DNA of 14,701 nucleotides. Origin: Bacillota bacterium. GTDB lineage: Bacteria; Bacillota; Clostridia; Oscillospirales; Ruminococcaceae. The position numbers were made by a program, and so were the translations under genes. Where the stretch lies: positions 1 to 14,701 of the forward strand of contig JAKPGH010000272.1 of NCBI GenBank assembly GCA_029550985.1, written 5' to 3'. Under the pieces are notes generated by a model, which had not been told where the DNA came from, did no database searches, and was given only the letters and a program-made list of their open reading frames with translations. Shown here piece after piece: positions 1-6,492 of the stretch (positions are counted from its first letter, which is position 1; each line of letters starts with the position of its first letter).

Positions 1-294
1 GCGGCCGGTCATGTCGCCGTAGAATCCAACGTTGTCGGGGAGATACCCCACCAGCTTTTTGACGGCGATAGGCTCCCTGGTGCAGTTGTGGCCCTCGATG
101 TATGCGGAGCCGCTGGTGGGCTCGGTCAGCCCCAAAAGCATCAGGGTTGTGGTGGTTTTTCCCGCTCCGTTGGGCCCCAGCAGGCCGAACACTTCCCCCT
201 GCCGGATGCTCAGGTTCAGGGAGTCCACCGCCACAATGTCGCCGTAACGCTTGGTAAGCTCCCGGGTTTCAATGATGGTCCTGGCCTGTGTCAT
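1..294 (-). CDS. ABC transporter ATP-binding protein, N-terminal part (runs off left edge)
   Basis: The 98 visible residues are the start of an ABC-transporter nucleotide-binding domain. A first strand (ETRELTKRYGDIVAVDSLNL) is followed by the Walker A loop GPNGAGKTTT at about residues 40-49, then the usual GLTEPTSGSAYIEG turn. The segment YLPDNVGFYGDMTGR is in the position of the Q-loop region; the visible residue is YLPD rather than YLPQ. Signature, Walker B and H-loop lie outside the window. The ATG has a GGGAGAAGA ribosome site inside the end of the upstream NEW3 gene, and only 3 nt separate the two genes, so translation is probably coupled. The protein probably powers an exporter of the CcmA/DrrA-like type whose permease would follow to the left; this is inferred from the family and the NEW3 partner. 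Substrate unknown. Confidence 0.93.
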   Translation of the reverse strand, partial: MTQARTIIETRELTKRYGDIVAVDSLNLSIRQGEVFGLLGPNGAGKTTTTLMLLGLTEPTSGSAYIEGHNCTREPIAVKKLVGYLPDNVGFYGDMTGR

Positions 295-297
295 AGT

Positions 298-1485
298 TTA
301 TCTTCTCCCATACTTGCGGAAAATCGCCGCCAAGCCGGCTCCCATCGCAAGAATGAGTACGACACCTACCACGCCCCAGGCCGTTCTGGTCTTGACCGAC
401 ACCCGGAATTCCGCCCTGTCGGAAGTTTCGGAGGTACTGGCGGTAATCACCGTTATGTAATCCCCCGTCATGGCGTCGGAACTGGGCGTGATGTAGGCGG
501 TCACCTCTTTGGTGGCGCCCACTTCCAGCACATCGATGGTGGAGGTGTCAAAGCGTACGTTCCAGTTTGCGGGCGCCGAGGAAGTCAGGTTCACATTCCG
601 CAGGTCGCTGCTGCCGGTATTGGTGATGCTCAAAGTGATGGGAGTTTCCCGCTCCGCGTAAGCCTCCGCGCTGAGACGGCCGCTGGGAGTGGACACATCC
701 AGGCTGTAAGAGCCGGTGATGATCACCGTCAGTTCGGTGGCAAGGGTTTCTCTGGCGGAGACCGCCGCGCAGGGAATCTTATAGGTCCCGGCTTTGACGC
801 TGGCCGGCGGGGTCACGGTAACGGTAATGGAGGTGCTGCCGCCTGCGTCCACCGACAGGCTTGCCACCTGGCTGCTGGCTCCGGAAGGTTTAAAGCCCAC
901 CTGCCATCCTTCGGGTGGCTGGGCGGTCAGACTGTAGGACTGCTCCTCCAGGCCGTTGTTGGCCAGCGTGGTGCTGAAGTTAAAGGTGGCGCTGGCAGCG
1001 CCCTGCAGTTCGGGATACTGGGCGGTAAATTTGCCCTCGCTGGTCTCAACTTGTCCCACATTCAACTGCAGCTCCAGGGTGTCGCTGAGCCCCGAATCCG
1101 ACGTGGCCTTCAGAACTACCGAGTAGTCGCCCTCCGCCGCATCCGCGGGAATGGTCAGGGAAAAGGTCGCCGTGGTGGAAGCGCTGCCGGGCTTGACGGC
1201 AATCCGGCTGATCTGGTTGCCGCCGCCCTTGAAGTATCCGCTCCACCCGTCGGGGATGGACTCGACGCTCAAATCCGCAAACAAAGGCGCTCCGGTGTCA
1301 TTGCTGAAACTGACGGAAAAGTTGACGGAATCTCCCGCTTTGACCACGATGCCGGGGTAGTCGGTGCTCATCTCCAGGCCACCCGCGGCAAAGGCGGGAA
1401 TATTGCATGTCCAAAGAACCAATGCGGTAAGCACAGTACCCACGACCAAGCGCATCCATTTGGCCGGTTGGTGGATATGAATCAT
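298..1485 (-). CDS. NEW3-repeat membrane-anchored protein, partner of the ABC transporter
   Basis: 395 residues. An N-terminal signal peptide (basic start, hydrophobic stretch about residues 12-30, cleavage near AFA-AG) is followed by three Ig-like beta-sandwich repeats at about 40-145, 150-255 and 260-360. The repeats carry the NEW3/COG1470 style of motif: 'PDGWSGYF', 'PEGWQVGF' and 'PANWNVRF', each followed by 'V..G....T..TVTPP'. One C-terminal membrane helix (about 368-388) ends in a basic cytoplasmic tail (RKYGRR). The bulk is therefore displayed outside the membrane. Genes of this family commonly sit beside an ABC ATPase and permease, as here, and are thought to be an extracytoplasmic accessory of the transporter; the exact role is unknown. 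The ATG has a good AAGGAG site about 9 nt upstream. Upstream lies an 11-bp repeat array that may control it. Family call firm; function inferred. Confidence 0.85.
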   Translation of the reverse strand: MIHIHQPAKWMRLVVGTVLTALVLWTCNIPAFAAGGLEMSTDYPGIVVKAGDSVNFSVSFSNDTGAPLFADLSVESIPDGWSGYFKGGGNQISRIAVKPGSASTTATFSLTIPADAAEGDYSVVLKATSDSGLSDTLELQLNVGQVETSEGKFTAQYPELQGAASATFNFSTTLANNGLEEQSYSLTAQPPEGWQVGFKPSGASSQVASLSVDAGGSTSITVTVTPPASVKAGTYKIPCAAVSARETLATELTVIITGSYSLDVSTPSGRLSAEAYAERETPITLSITNTGSSDLRNVNLTSSAPANWNVRFDTSTIDVLEVGATKEVTAYITPSSDAMTGDYITVITASTSETSDRAEFRVSVKTRTAWGVVGVVLILAMGAGLAAIFRKYGRR

Positions 1486-1551
1486 GTAGGAACACTCCTT
1501 TTGTTAATTTCAGCTAGTTTATTTCGGCCGATGTCACTAAAAAAATAGCGC

Positions 1552-1617
1552 AATAAAATTAAAAATTTCTTAAGCCTTTATGAAGTAGATGTTAAGAGCA
1601 GCTGAAGAACAGCTGAA
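1552..1617 (-). promoter_or_regulatory. 11-bp-periodic direct repeats upstream of the NEW3/ABC pair
   Basis: Read on the minus strand, six consecutive 11-bp units begin with TTCA or TTAA: TTCAGCTGTTC, TTCAGCTGCTC, TTAACATCTAC, TTCATAAAGGC, TTAAGAAATTT, TTAATTTTATT. The first two share ten of eleven bases; the last two may be AT-rich coincidence. Tandem half-sites one helical turn apart are typical of OmpR/PhoB-family response regulators. The array ends about 65 bp before the NEW3 start codon. No convincing -35/-10 pair is visible; a weak TATTTT lies just downstream, which would fit an activator-dependent promoter. Confidence 0.4.
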
Positions 1618-1723
1618 AGTCGTAATTCTGAATTGCATAATCTCCGGGATTTCGCCGAAATTTCCGCAATTTTGTTCTTCTTTTTCGTTTCTCGCAAGAA
1701 AGGCGAAGACAAGCCCCCGAAAG

Positions 1724-1759
1724 CAAAAAAAGAGGCTCGACCATAAGGTCAAGCCTCTT
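1724..1759 (-). terminator. Intrinsic terminator after argH
   Basis: A 13-bp stem (arms 1730-1742 and 1747-1759, one G-U pair, 4-nt loop) is followed on the minus strand by seven U residues. It begins 12 nt after the argH stop codon and ends the mreBCD-argH transcription unit. The rest of the 285-bp gap to the NEW3 gene holds only the repeat array. Confidence 0.9.
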
Positions 1760-1770
1760 GAGCCATCGCT

Positions 1771-3162
1771 TTACATCCACTTTGCCGTCTGCTCCAGCCA
1801 CTGCCTTCCGGCGGCAATCTGGCGCTCCACCTCGCAGGGGGCGGTGCCTCCATAGGAGGTGCGGGCTTCCACGCAGCCCTTCATGGTCAGGGAGGACACC
1901 ATCTCCCGGGTTACCCGGGAATCCACCTGGTCCAGCACTTCCTGGGGCAGGTCTTCCAGGCGGCAGCGGTGTTCCTCGCAGGCCCGCACCAGGCGCCCCA
2001 CAATTTCGTGGGCCTCCCGGAAGGGAATTTGCGCCTTAACCAGGCACTCCGCCAAATCGGTGGCGGCCAAAAAGCCCTTGTCCATGTGGGCGGCAATGGC
2101 GTCGGTGTTGAAGTCGGTTTTCTCCAGCATGCCGGTCAAAATTTCCACCGAGGCCCGCCAGGTGTCAAAGGCGTCGAACACCCGCTCCTTGTCCTCCTGG
2201 AAATCTTTATTGTAGGCCAGAGGAGTTCCCTTCATGACGGTGAGCAGGGCCATCAGGTCGCCGTACACCCGGCCCGTTTTGCCCCGCAGCAGTTCCGCCA
2301 CGTCGGGGTTCTTCTTCTGGGGCATGATGCTGCTGCCGGTGCAGAAGCCGTCGTCCAACGTAACGTAGCCGAATTCCTGGGAGCTCCAGTAGACAAATTC
2401 CTCCGCCATTCTGGAAATGTGCATCATGCCGATGGAGGCGGCGCTTAAAAATTCCAGCAGGTAGTCCCGGTCGCTGACGCTGTCCATGGCGTTTTCGGTG
2501 GGGGCGGCAAAGCCCAACAACTTTGTGGTGAGGTGCCGGTCGATGGGCAGGGTGGTTCCCGCCAGGGCGCAGGAGCCCAGAGGGTTTACATCGGTGCGCT
2601 TGTAAACGTCCTCCAGCCGCTGAATGTCCCGCAGGAACATCTGAAAATAGGCCATGAGGTGAAAGCCCACCGTCACCGGCTGGGCGTGCTGCATGTGGGT
2701 AAAGCCCACCATCAGCGTGTGGGTATGGCGGGAAGCCTGGTCCAGCAGCACTTCCTGCAGCCGGCGCAGGCAGCCAATCATCTCCCGAATGGCCTCCTTC
2801 ATATACAGGCGGGTGTCCACCGCCACCTGGTCGTTGCGGCTGCGGGCGGTATGGAGCTTCTTCCCCGTCTCCCCCAGCCGTTGAATGAGGGCGCCCTCCA
2901 CCGCCATGTGGATATCTTCCTGAGAAATGTCAAAGGTAAACTCTCCCCTGGCAATTTCCTCTTCGATTTCCCGGAGGGCGGCGATAATGTCATCCCGCTC
3001 CTGAGGGGTGACGATGCCTTGCGCCGCCAACATGGTCACATGGGCGATACTGCCCTTGATGTCGCAGGCATACAGGCGGCTGTCCACTCCAATGGAGGCG
3101 TTGAACTCCTCCACAATGGACTCCATCTGCTTGGAAAAACGCCCCGCCCACAAATTCGCCAT
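1771..3162 (-). CDS. argH: Argininosuccinate lyase
   Basis: 463 residues, the usual family length. The enzyme splits argininosuccinate into arginine and fumarate, the last step of arginine synthesis, as a cytoplasmic homotetramer of the fumarase/aspartase superfamily. Visible signatures: the N-terminal LWAGRFS, TARSRND at about 105-111, FTHMQHAQP at about 154-162 with the conserved His, and the superfamily signature GSSIMPQKKNPD at about 276-287 containing the catalytic Ser loop. The ATG follows GGGAGAGATGAAGGA. It is the last gene of a same-strand run after mreD, 39 nt downstream, with no terminator or promoter seen in between, so it is probably cotranscribed with the cell-shape genes. No argG is next to it, which is the more usual partner. 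Confidence 0.98.
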   Translation of the reverse strand: MANLWAGRFSKQMESIVEEFNASIGVDSRLYACDIKGSIAHVTMLAAQGIVTPQERDDIIAALREIEEEIARGEFTFDISQEDIHMAVEGALIQRLGETGKKLHTARSRNDQVAVDTRLYMKEAIREMIGCLRRLQEVLLDQASRHTHTLMVGFTHMQHAQPVTVGFHLMAYFQMFLRDIQRLEDVYKRTDVNPLGSCALAGTTLPIDRHLTTKLLGFAAPTENAMDSVSDRDYLLEFLSAASIGMMHISRMAEEFVYWSSQEFGYVTLDDGFCTGSSIMPQKKNPDVAELLRGKTGRVYGDLMALLTVMKGTPLAYNKDFQEDKERVFDAFDTWRASVEILTGMLEKTDFNTDAIAAHMDKGFLAATDLAECLVKAQIPFREAHEIVGRLVRACEEHRCRLEDLPQEVLDQVDSRVTREMVSSLTMKGCVEARTSYGGTAPCEVERQIAAGRQWLEQTAKWM

Positions 3163-3201
3163 TCCTTCATCTCTCCCATTTCGATTTTGCTGAAAAAGGG
3201 T

Positions 3202-3726
3202 CTACTCCCCCGTTAGCTTCTTTTGAAACAGGCGGTAAAGCCACCGAATCAACCAAAACAGCAACGGGGTGACCAAAACAGTGTAGAGGGACATGGGTAA
3301 AATGTGAAACACCAGAACCTTCCACACCCCTTCGTAGCCCCACATCCGGTAGCTGAAGAGGTATTCGATTCCGCCCCGCACCAGCATGGTGGTGGCGACA
3401 AACAGCAAAGCCCCTCGGACGTCGCAGTGCATTAAGTAGATGACCAAAAGCCCGGCGCCAATACAAAAAACCGCCAGAAGCAGTCCGTTAAAACCAAACA
3501 GCACACTGGCGCCCAAATCGCAGAGCAGCCCCGCCAGGGCACCATATAGGCCGCCCACAAACTCCCCCTCCAACATGGCAATGGACAAAGCAGCCGGAAC
3601 CACCAGCATGGGCTTTGCCCCCGCGATTTCAAACAGCCCGGGAGTGGTTTGAAGAACGTAGAGCAGCAGGAGCAGCACCGCGTAAAGAGTATATTTTAGA
3701 ATTAAAAGGTAACGTGTTCTCTTCAT
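3202..3726 (-). CDS. mreD: Rod shape-determining membrane protein MreD
   Basis: About 174 residues, almost entirely hydrophobic with five or so membrane helices; it begins MKRTRYLLILKYTLYAVLLL. Typical MreD features are the short helices around LVVPAALSIAMLEGEFVGGLYGAL, the conserved 'GLLCDLG' segment near residue 70, and a basic C-terminus. Identity is secured by the order mreB-mreC-mreD. MreD is a membrane component of the elongasome, linking MreB filaments to wall synthesis together with MreC and RodA/PBP2. Start choice is uncertain: ATG at 3726 is given, but an in-frame GTG at 3732 is equally possible. Neither has a good ribosome site; instead a small GC hairpin lies just upstream. The 97-nt gap to mreC is unusually long for this operon. 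Confidence 0.92.
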   Translation of the reverse strand: MKRTRYLLILKYTLYAVLLLLLYVLQTTPGLFEIAGAKPMLVVPAALSIAMLEGEFVGGLYGALAGLLCDLGASVLFGFNGLLLAVFCIGAGLLVIYLMHCDVRGALLFVATTMLVRGGIEYLFSYRMWGYEGVWKVLVFHILPMSLYTVLVTPLLFWLIRWLYRLFQKKLTGE

Positions 3727-3828
3727 AGTCACATATCCGCAAAGGCGGGCAACGCCGCCCCATCACGGGTTGGAAGCTTTCGGCCGCTATGGCAGTTTCC
3801 TTGGCCCCATGGAAAACGAAAAGGGCAG

Positions 3829-4677
3829 TTAATCATTTTCAGACCCCTGCCCTTCAAACCAGGTGATGACAAACACATTTTTTACATTGCGGATATCGGC
3901 AAAGGGTTTAACCACCGCCACCAAACTGGTGCCGTGGCTGTTGGGCCCCACCGATTGGACCGTCCCCACCATGATGTCTCGGGGATACAGGCTTCCTCCG
4001 CTGGTGAGGATGATGTCGCCGGGAACCATGGCGCTTTCCCGGGGCAGATAGAGCATCTGGCACAGCCCCTCCACGGCAAGGTCCACCGTTCCGGTGACGA
4101 TGCCGATGTCCCTGGTGGCGCTGTCGTAGGCCCCCACGTCCACCGCCACATCCAAAATGGTGGACACTTTGGCGTGGGTCATCCCCACTTCGCTGACGTA
4201 GCCCACCAGTCCGTCGGCGGTCACCACCGGGTCCAGATATTTGACGCCGTCCACCGAACCCTTGTCGATGGAAAACGAGTAAAAGCGGTCGGCGGGGTCT
4301 CTGGCAATGACCGAGGCCAGTTCTATTTTCAGGTCCTGGCGGTTTTCCATCACGCCCAAAATTTCCCGCAGCTGCTCGTTTTCGTGCATGGCCCGCTCGT
4401 AGTCCACCAGGCGGCCTCGCAACTCGTTGATTTCTTCCCGCAGGCGGAGGTTTTCTTCAAATACCTCTCCCGCCCGCAGGTACTTTTCAAAAAAGCCTCC
4501 CACGCTGCCGGATATCTCCGCCGATGCCTGTTGCAAAGGCGTAGTGACCATACCCAGCAGCCGGGCGAAGAACATGGCCGTACCGCCGGAATAGACTGAG
4601 GCGATGATAAATCCCAGCAGGACAATCAACAGCGCCACCAGTATCTTAAACCGGACGCTGCTCAAAAAGTCCTTCAC
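3829..4677 (-). CDS. mreC: Cell shape-determining protein MreC
   Basis: 282 residues. A short cytoplasmic N-terminus and one membrane helix (about 11-33) precede a periplasm-side/extracellular coiled coil rich in Glu/Leu/Arg (about 65-105: 'EENLRLREEINELRGRL'). Two beta-barrel domains follow, with the family motifs 'VIARDPADRFYSFSIDKGS', 'GLVGYV' and 'STILDVAVDVGAY' (each abbreviated here). MreC scaffolds the elongasome outside the membrane. Translation starts at GTG with an AAGGAG site about 10 nt upstream (minus-strand context AAGAAGGAGATA). It lies 78 nt after mreB and has no promoter of its own that I can see. Confidence 0.97.
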   Translation of the reverse strand: MKDFLSSVRFKILVALLIVLLGFIIASVYSGGTAMFFARLLGMVTTPLQQASAEISGSVGGFFEKYLRAGEVFEENLRLREEINELRGRLVDYERAMHENEQLREILGVMENRQDLKIELASVIARDPADRFYSFSIDKGSVDGVKYLDPVVTADGLVGYVSEVGMTHAKVSTILDVAVDVGAYDSATRDIGIVTGTVDLAVEGLCQMLYLPRESAMVPGDIILTSGGSLYPRDIMVGTVQSVGPNSHGTSLVAVVKPFADIRNVKNVFVITWFEGQGSEND

Positions 4678-4755
4678 CTTGCCGTATCTCCTTCTTTATG
4701 GTTGGGGGGTGTAAAATCCATGCAAACTCCAGAGAAAGAGGGTGCAGGAGAAGAA

Positions 4756-5760
4756 TCAGTCGTTTCCGCAAATCTCGTTGAGCAGTTGGATGTTGTCCAG
4801 TACTTTTCCGGTTCCTTCCGCCACGCAGTCCAGAGGATTTTTGGCAATATGCACCGGCATGCCGGTCTCCTGGGTAATCAGAGCGTCCAGACCCCGCAGC
4901 AAGGCTCCGCCTCCGGTCAGGGTGATGCCGTGGTCGATGATATCGGCGGCAAGTTCGGGAGGAGTCCGCTCCAGCGTGGCGCGAATGGCGTCCAAAATGG
5001 CGGAGACGGGTTCGGCAATGGCCTTGCGAATTTCTTCCGGGGTAACGAACACATTCTTGGGCAGGCCGTCCATCAAGTTACGCCCTTTGATTTCGTAAGG
5101 TTCTTCGCCTTCGTAAGGGTAGGCGCTTCCCACTTCAATTTTGATATTTTCCGCCGTTCTTTCGCCAATCAGAAGGTTGTAAGTCTTCTTGACATAAGAG
5201 ATGATGGCGGCATCCAACTCGTCTCCTGCCACCCGTACCGAACGGGAAGCGACAATGCCGCCCAAAGAGATGACCGCCACTTCGGTGGTGCCGCCGCCAA
5301 TATCCACCACCATGCTGCCGGTTGCTTCCGCCACGGGGAGGTCGGCGCCTATGGCGGCCGCCATAGGCTCCTCCAAAATGGACACCTGTTTGGCTCCGGC
5401 GCTGATGGCAGCTTCCTTGACAGCGCGGAGCTCTACATCGGTGACTCCCGACGGAATGCAGATGATGATTCTGGGCTTTGCAAACCAGGTGTTGCCAATA
5501 GCCTTTTTGATAAAGATTTTGAGCATGTTGGCGGTGATGTCAAAGTCGGCGATGACACCGTCCTTCAAAGGGCGGACGGCCACAATGGAACCGGGAGTTC
5601 TGCCAATGACTTCCTTGGCTTCTCTACCTACATAGCGGACGGTATCGTTGCGCACATCCACCGCCACCACCGAAGGCTCGTGCATAATAATGCCTTTGCC
5701 CTTCATAAAAATGAGGGTGTTGGCTGTTCCCAGATCAATCCCGATGTCCTTCGAAAACAC
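4756..5760 (-). CDS. mreB: Actin-like rod shape protein MreB
   Basis: 334 residues, normal length. It carries the actin-fold nucleotide-binding motifs: phosphate 1 'DIGIDLGTANTL' at about 5-16, phosphate 2 'MVVDIGGGTTEVAVISLGG' at about 155-173, and the adenosine motif 'ITLTGGGALLRGLD' near 285-298. MreB forms membrane-associated ATP-dependent filaments that guide lateral wall synthesis. Translation starts at GTG with AAGGGG about 9 nt upstream; the next Met is far inside the fold. It is the first gene of mreBCD-argH and is served by a promoter at 5878-5906 through a structured leader of about 110 nt. Confidence 0.98.
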   Translation of the reverse strand: MFSKDIGIDLGTANTLIFMKGKGIIMHEPSVVAVDVRNDTVRYVGREAKEVIGRTPGSIVAVRPLKDGVIADFDITANMLKIFIKKAIGNTWFAKPRIIICIPSGVTDVELRAVKEAAISAGAKQVSILEEPMAAAIGADLPVAEATGSMVVDIGGGTTEVAVISLGGIVASRSVRVAGDELDAAIISYVKKTYNLLIGERTAENIKIEVGSAYPYEGEEPYEIKGRNLMDGLPKNVFVTPEEIRKAIAEPVSAILDAIRATLERTPPELAADIIDHGITLTGGGALLRGLDALITQETGMPVHIAKNPLDCVAEGTGKVLDNIQLLNEICGND

Positions 5761-5818
5761 TGTGTGCTGCCCCTTTCAACGCCCCAGAGCAGAAAACCCG
5801 GGGCTGGTCTAGTATTCC

Positions 5819-5837
5819 ACCGGGTTCGACTCCCGGT
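5819..5837 (+). other. Isolated tRNA T-arm-like hairpin in the mreB leader
   Basis: On the plus strand a perfect 6-bp stem encloses the 7-nt loop TTCGACT. The inner G-C closing pair plus TTCRANY loop is exactly the consensus of a tRNA T arm. I could not build a cloverleaf around it: the expected anticodon stem and acceptor strand do not pair. On the transcribed minus strand it forms the same stem within the mreB 5' leader, about 35-52 nt after the predicted start site. It may be a tRNA remnant or a leader hairpin that resembles one by chance. Confidence 0.45.
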
Positions 5838-5877
5838 TGCTTTTGGTATCCGATGATACATTCGACACATCTTTACC

Positions 5878-5906
5878 ATTATAACCGTTTTTTGCCCTAA
5901 CCTCAA
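5878..5906 (-). promoter_or_regulatory. Promoter of mreBCD-argH
   Basis: Minus-strand TTGAGG (4 of 6) is separated by 17 bp from a perfect TATAAT. Start of transcription is predicted near 5871, giving a leader of about 110 nt to the mreB GTG. Confidence 0.75.
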
Positions 5907-5984
5907 CAAAAAAATGTCGTCCAACAAAGAATTCACAAATTATTTAGATTAGAAAGTATGATAACCTCTAATTTGGTTAGAAAA

Positions 5985-6019
5985 ACACTTGCGGGGCGAT
6001 AGCAAGCCCCTTCTTTTTT
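5985..6019. terminator. Terminator-like hairpin between mreB and tRNA-Pro promoters
   Basis: GGGGC (5993-5997) pairs with GCCCC (6006-6010) around an 8-nt loop and is followed on the plus strand by TTCTTTTTT. An alternative stem CTTGC/GCAAG (5988-5992 with 6002-6006) is followed on the minus strand by TGTTTTTC. No plus-strand gene precedes it, so it may instead act on a minus-strand transcript starting near 6043. Confidence 0.45.
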
Positions 6020-6049
6020 GGTACGAAACTGGTAAACGTTGGTGAATAT

Positions 6050-6077
6050 ATTATAATGAGTGGTACAGGACAGTCAA
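6050..6077 (-). promoter_or_regulatory. Possible distal promoter toward mreB
   Basis: Minus-strand TTGACT (5 of 6), 16-bp spacer and a perfect TATAAT. It points at the hairpin at 5985-6019 and then mreB. If active it would give either a short terminated RNA of about 55-60 nt or, on read-through, a second mreB transcript. The intergenic stretch 5761-6217 otherwise holds only the elements listed separately. Confidence 0.4.
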
Positions 6078-6176
6078 TATCACAGCAAGGGTAGTCGGCA
6101 AATTTTCTTGAATTATTCTACTGTCCAACTTAACTTTGTTGAGTCTGCACAAACTGAAGAATTGTTGACAGAACCC

Positions 6177-6205
6177 TTGATTTTTCAAAATTGCTATGCT
6201 ATAAT
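6177..6205 (+). promoter_or_regulatory. Promoter of tRNA-Pro
   Basis: TTGATT (4 of 6), 17-bp spacer and perfect TATAAT preceded by TG-C, an extended -10. Predicted start about 6212, some 6 nt before the mature tRNA end. A TTGACA at 6165-6170 lies too far upstream to pair with this -10. Confidence 0.8.
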
Positions 6206-6217
6206 ACATCATGTTTT

Positions 6218-6293
6218 CTGGGTGTGGCGCAGATGGTAGCGCGCTACCTTGGGGTGGTAGAGGCCGTGGGTTCAAGTCCCGCCACTCAGACCA
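6218..6293 (+). tRNA. tRNA-Pro (anticodon GGG)
   Basis: A complete 76-nt cloverleaf with encoded CCA. Acceptor CTGGGTG pairs with CACTCAG (one G-U). D stem is GCGC/GCGC with the AGATGGTA loop; anticodon stem is CTACC/GGTAG with loop TTGGGGT, so positions 34-36 are GGG, reading CCC and CCU. The T arm is GTGGG-TTCAAGT-CCCGC with one G-U pair. The discriminator is A. The T stem, D loop GG and U33 are all present, so the gene looks functional. It is transcribed alone, between its own promoter and terminator, divergently from mreB. Confidence 0.97.
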
Positions 6294-6297
6294 TAGG

Positions 6298-6352
6298 AAC
6301 AGCCTTGAAAAATGGCTTGATGAAAGCGTTTTCCGAGGCTGTTTTTATTTTC
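6298..6352 (+). terminator. Intrinsic terminator of tRNA-Pro
   Basis: An 8-bp stem AACAGCCT (6298-6305) / AGGCTGTT (6336-6343) continues inward as GAAAA/TTTTC after a small internal loop. It is followed directly by TTTATTTT. It starts 5 nt after the tRNA CCA. Confidence 0.8.
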
Positions 6353-6384
6353 GCAAAAATAGCGGGCATGCCTCATGCTATTTC

Positions 6385-6413
6385 TTGTGTGCGAACACAC
6401 AAAAGTTTATAAT
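6385..6413 (+). promoter_or_regulatory. Promoter of the HAD gene with overlapping palindrome
   Basis: TTGTGT (3 of 6), 17-bp spacer and perfect TATAAT (6408-6413). A palindrome with 7-bp arms and 4-bp centre, TTGTGTG-CGAA-CACACAA (6385-6402), covers the -35 and most of the spacer, so a bound protein would block this promoter. Outer TTGTG/CACAA and the 7-4-7 spacing resemble Rex operators, but the inner AA/TT of Rex sites is absent. The leader to the HAD ATG is about 70 nt. Confidence 0.45.
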
Positions 6414-6492
6414 TAAGGCATTACCGATATTATTACAGGGCTGAACACCCATAAATTGCTGAAATACATTAAAATCGAAAATAGAAGATACA

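Noticed and set aside
88..1548. 486-codon plus-strand open frame opposite the NEW3 and ABC genes
   Set aside because: Low-complexity Gly/Arg/His-rich translation with no domain; it is a GC-driven shadow of the minus-strand genes.
5761..5850. Complete second tRNA around the T-arm-like hairpin
   Set aside because: No acceptor stem, anticodon stem or D arm can be formed at the required distances.
4702..5856. 384-codon plus-strand open frame opposite mreB
   Set aside because: Shadow of mreB; no domain or translation start signals.
6051..6275. 74-codon minus-strand frame overlapping tRNA-Pro
   Set aside because: It starts inside the tRNA gene and has no ribosome site; the region is explained by promoters and the tRNA.
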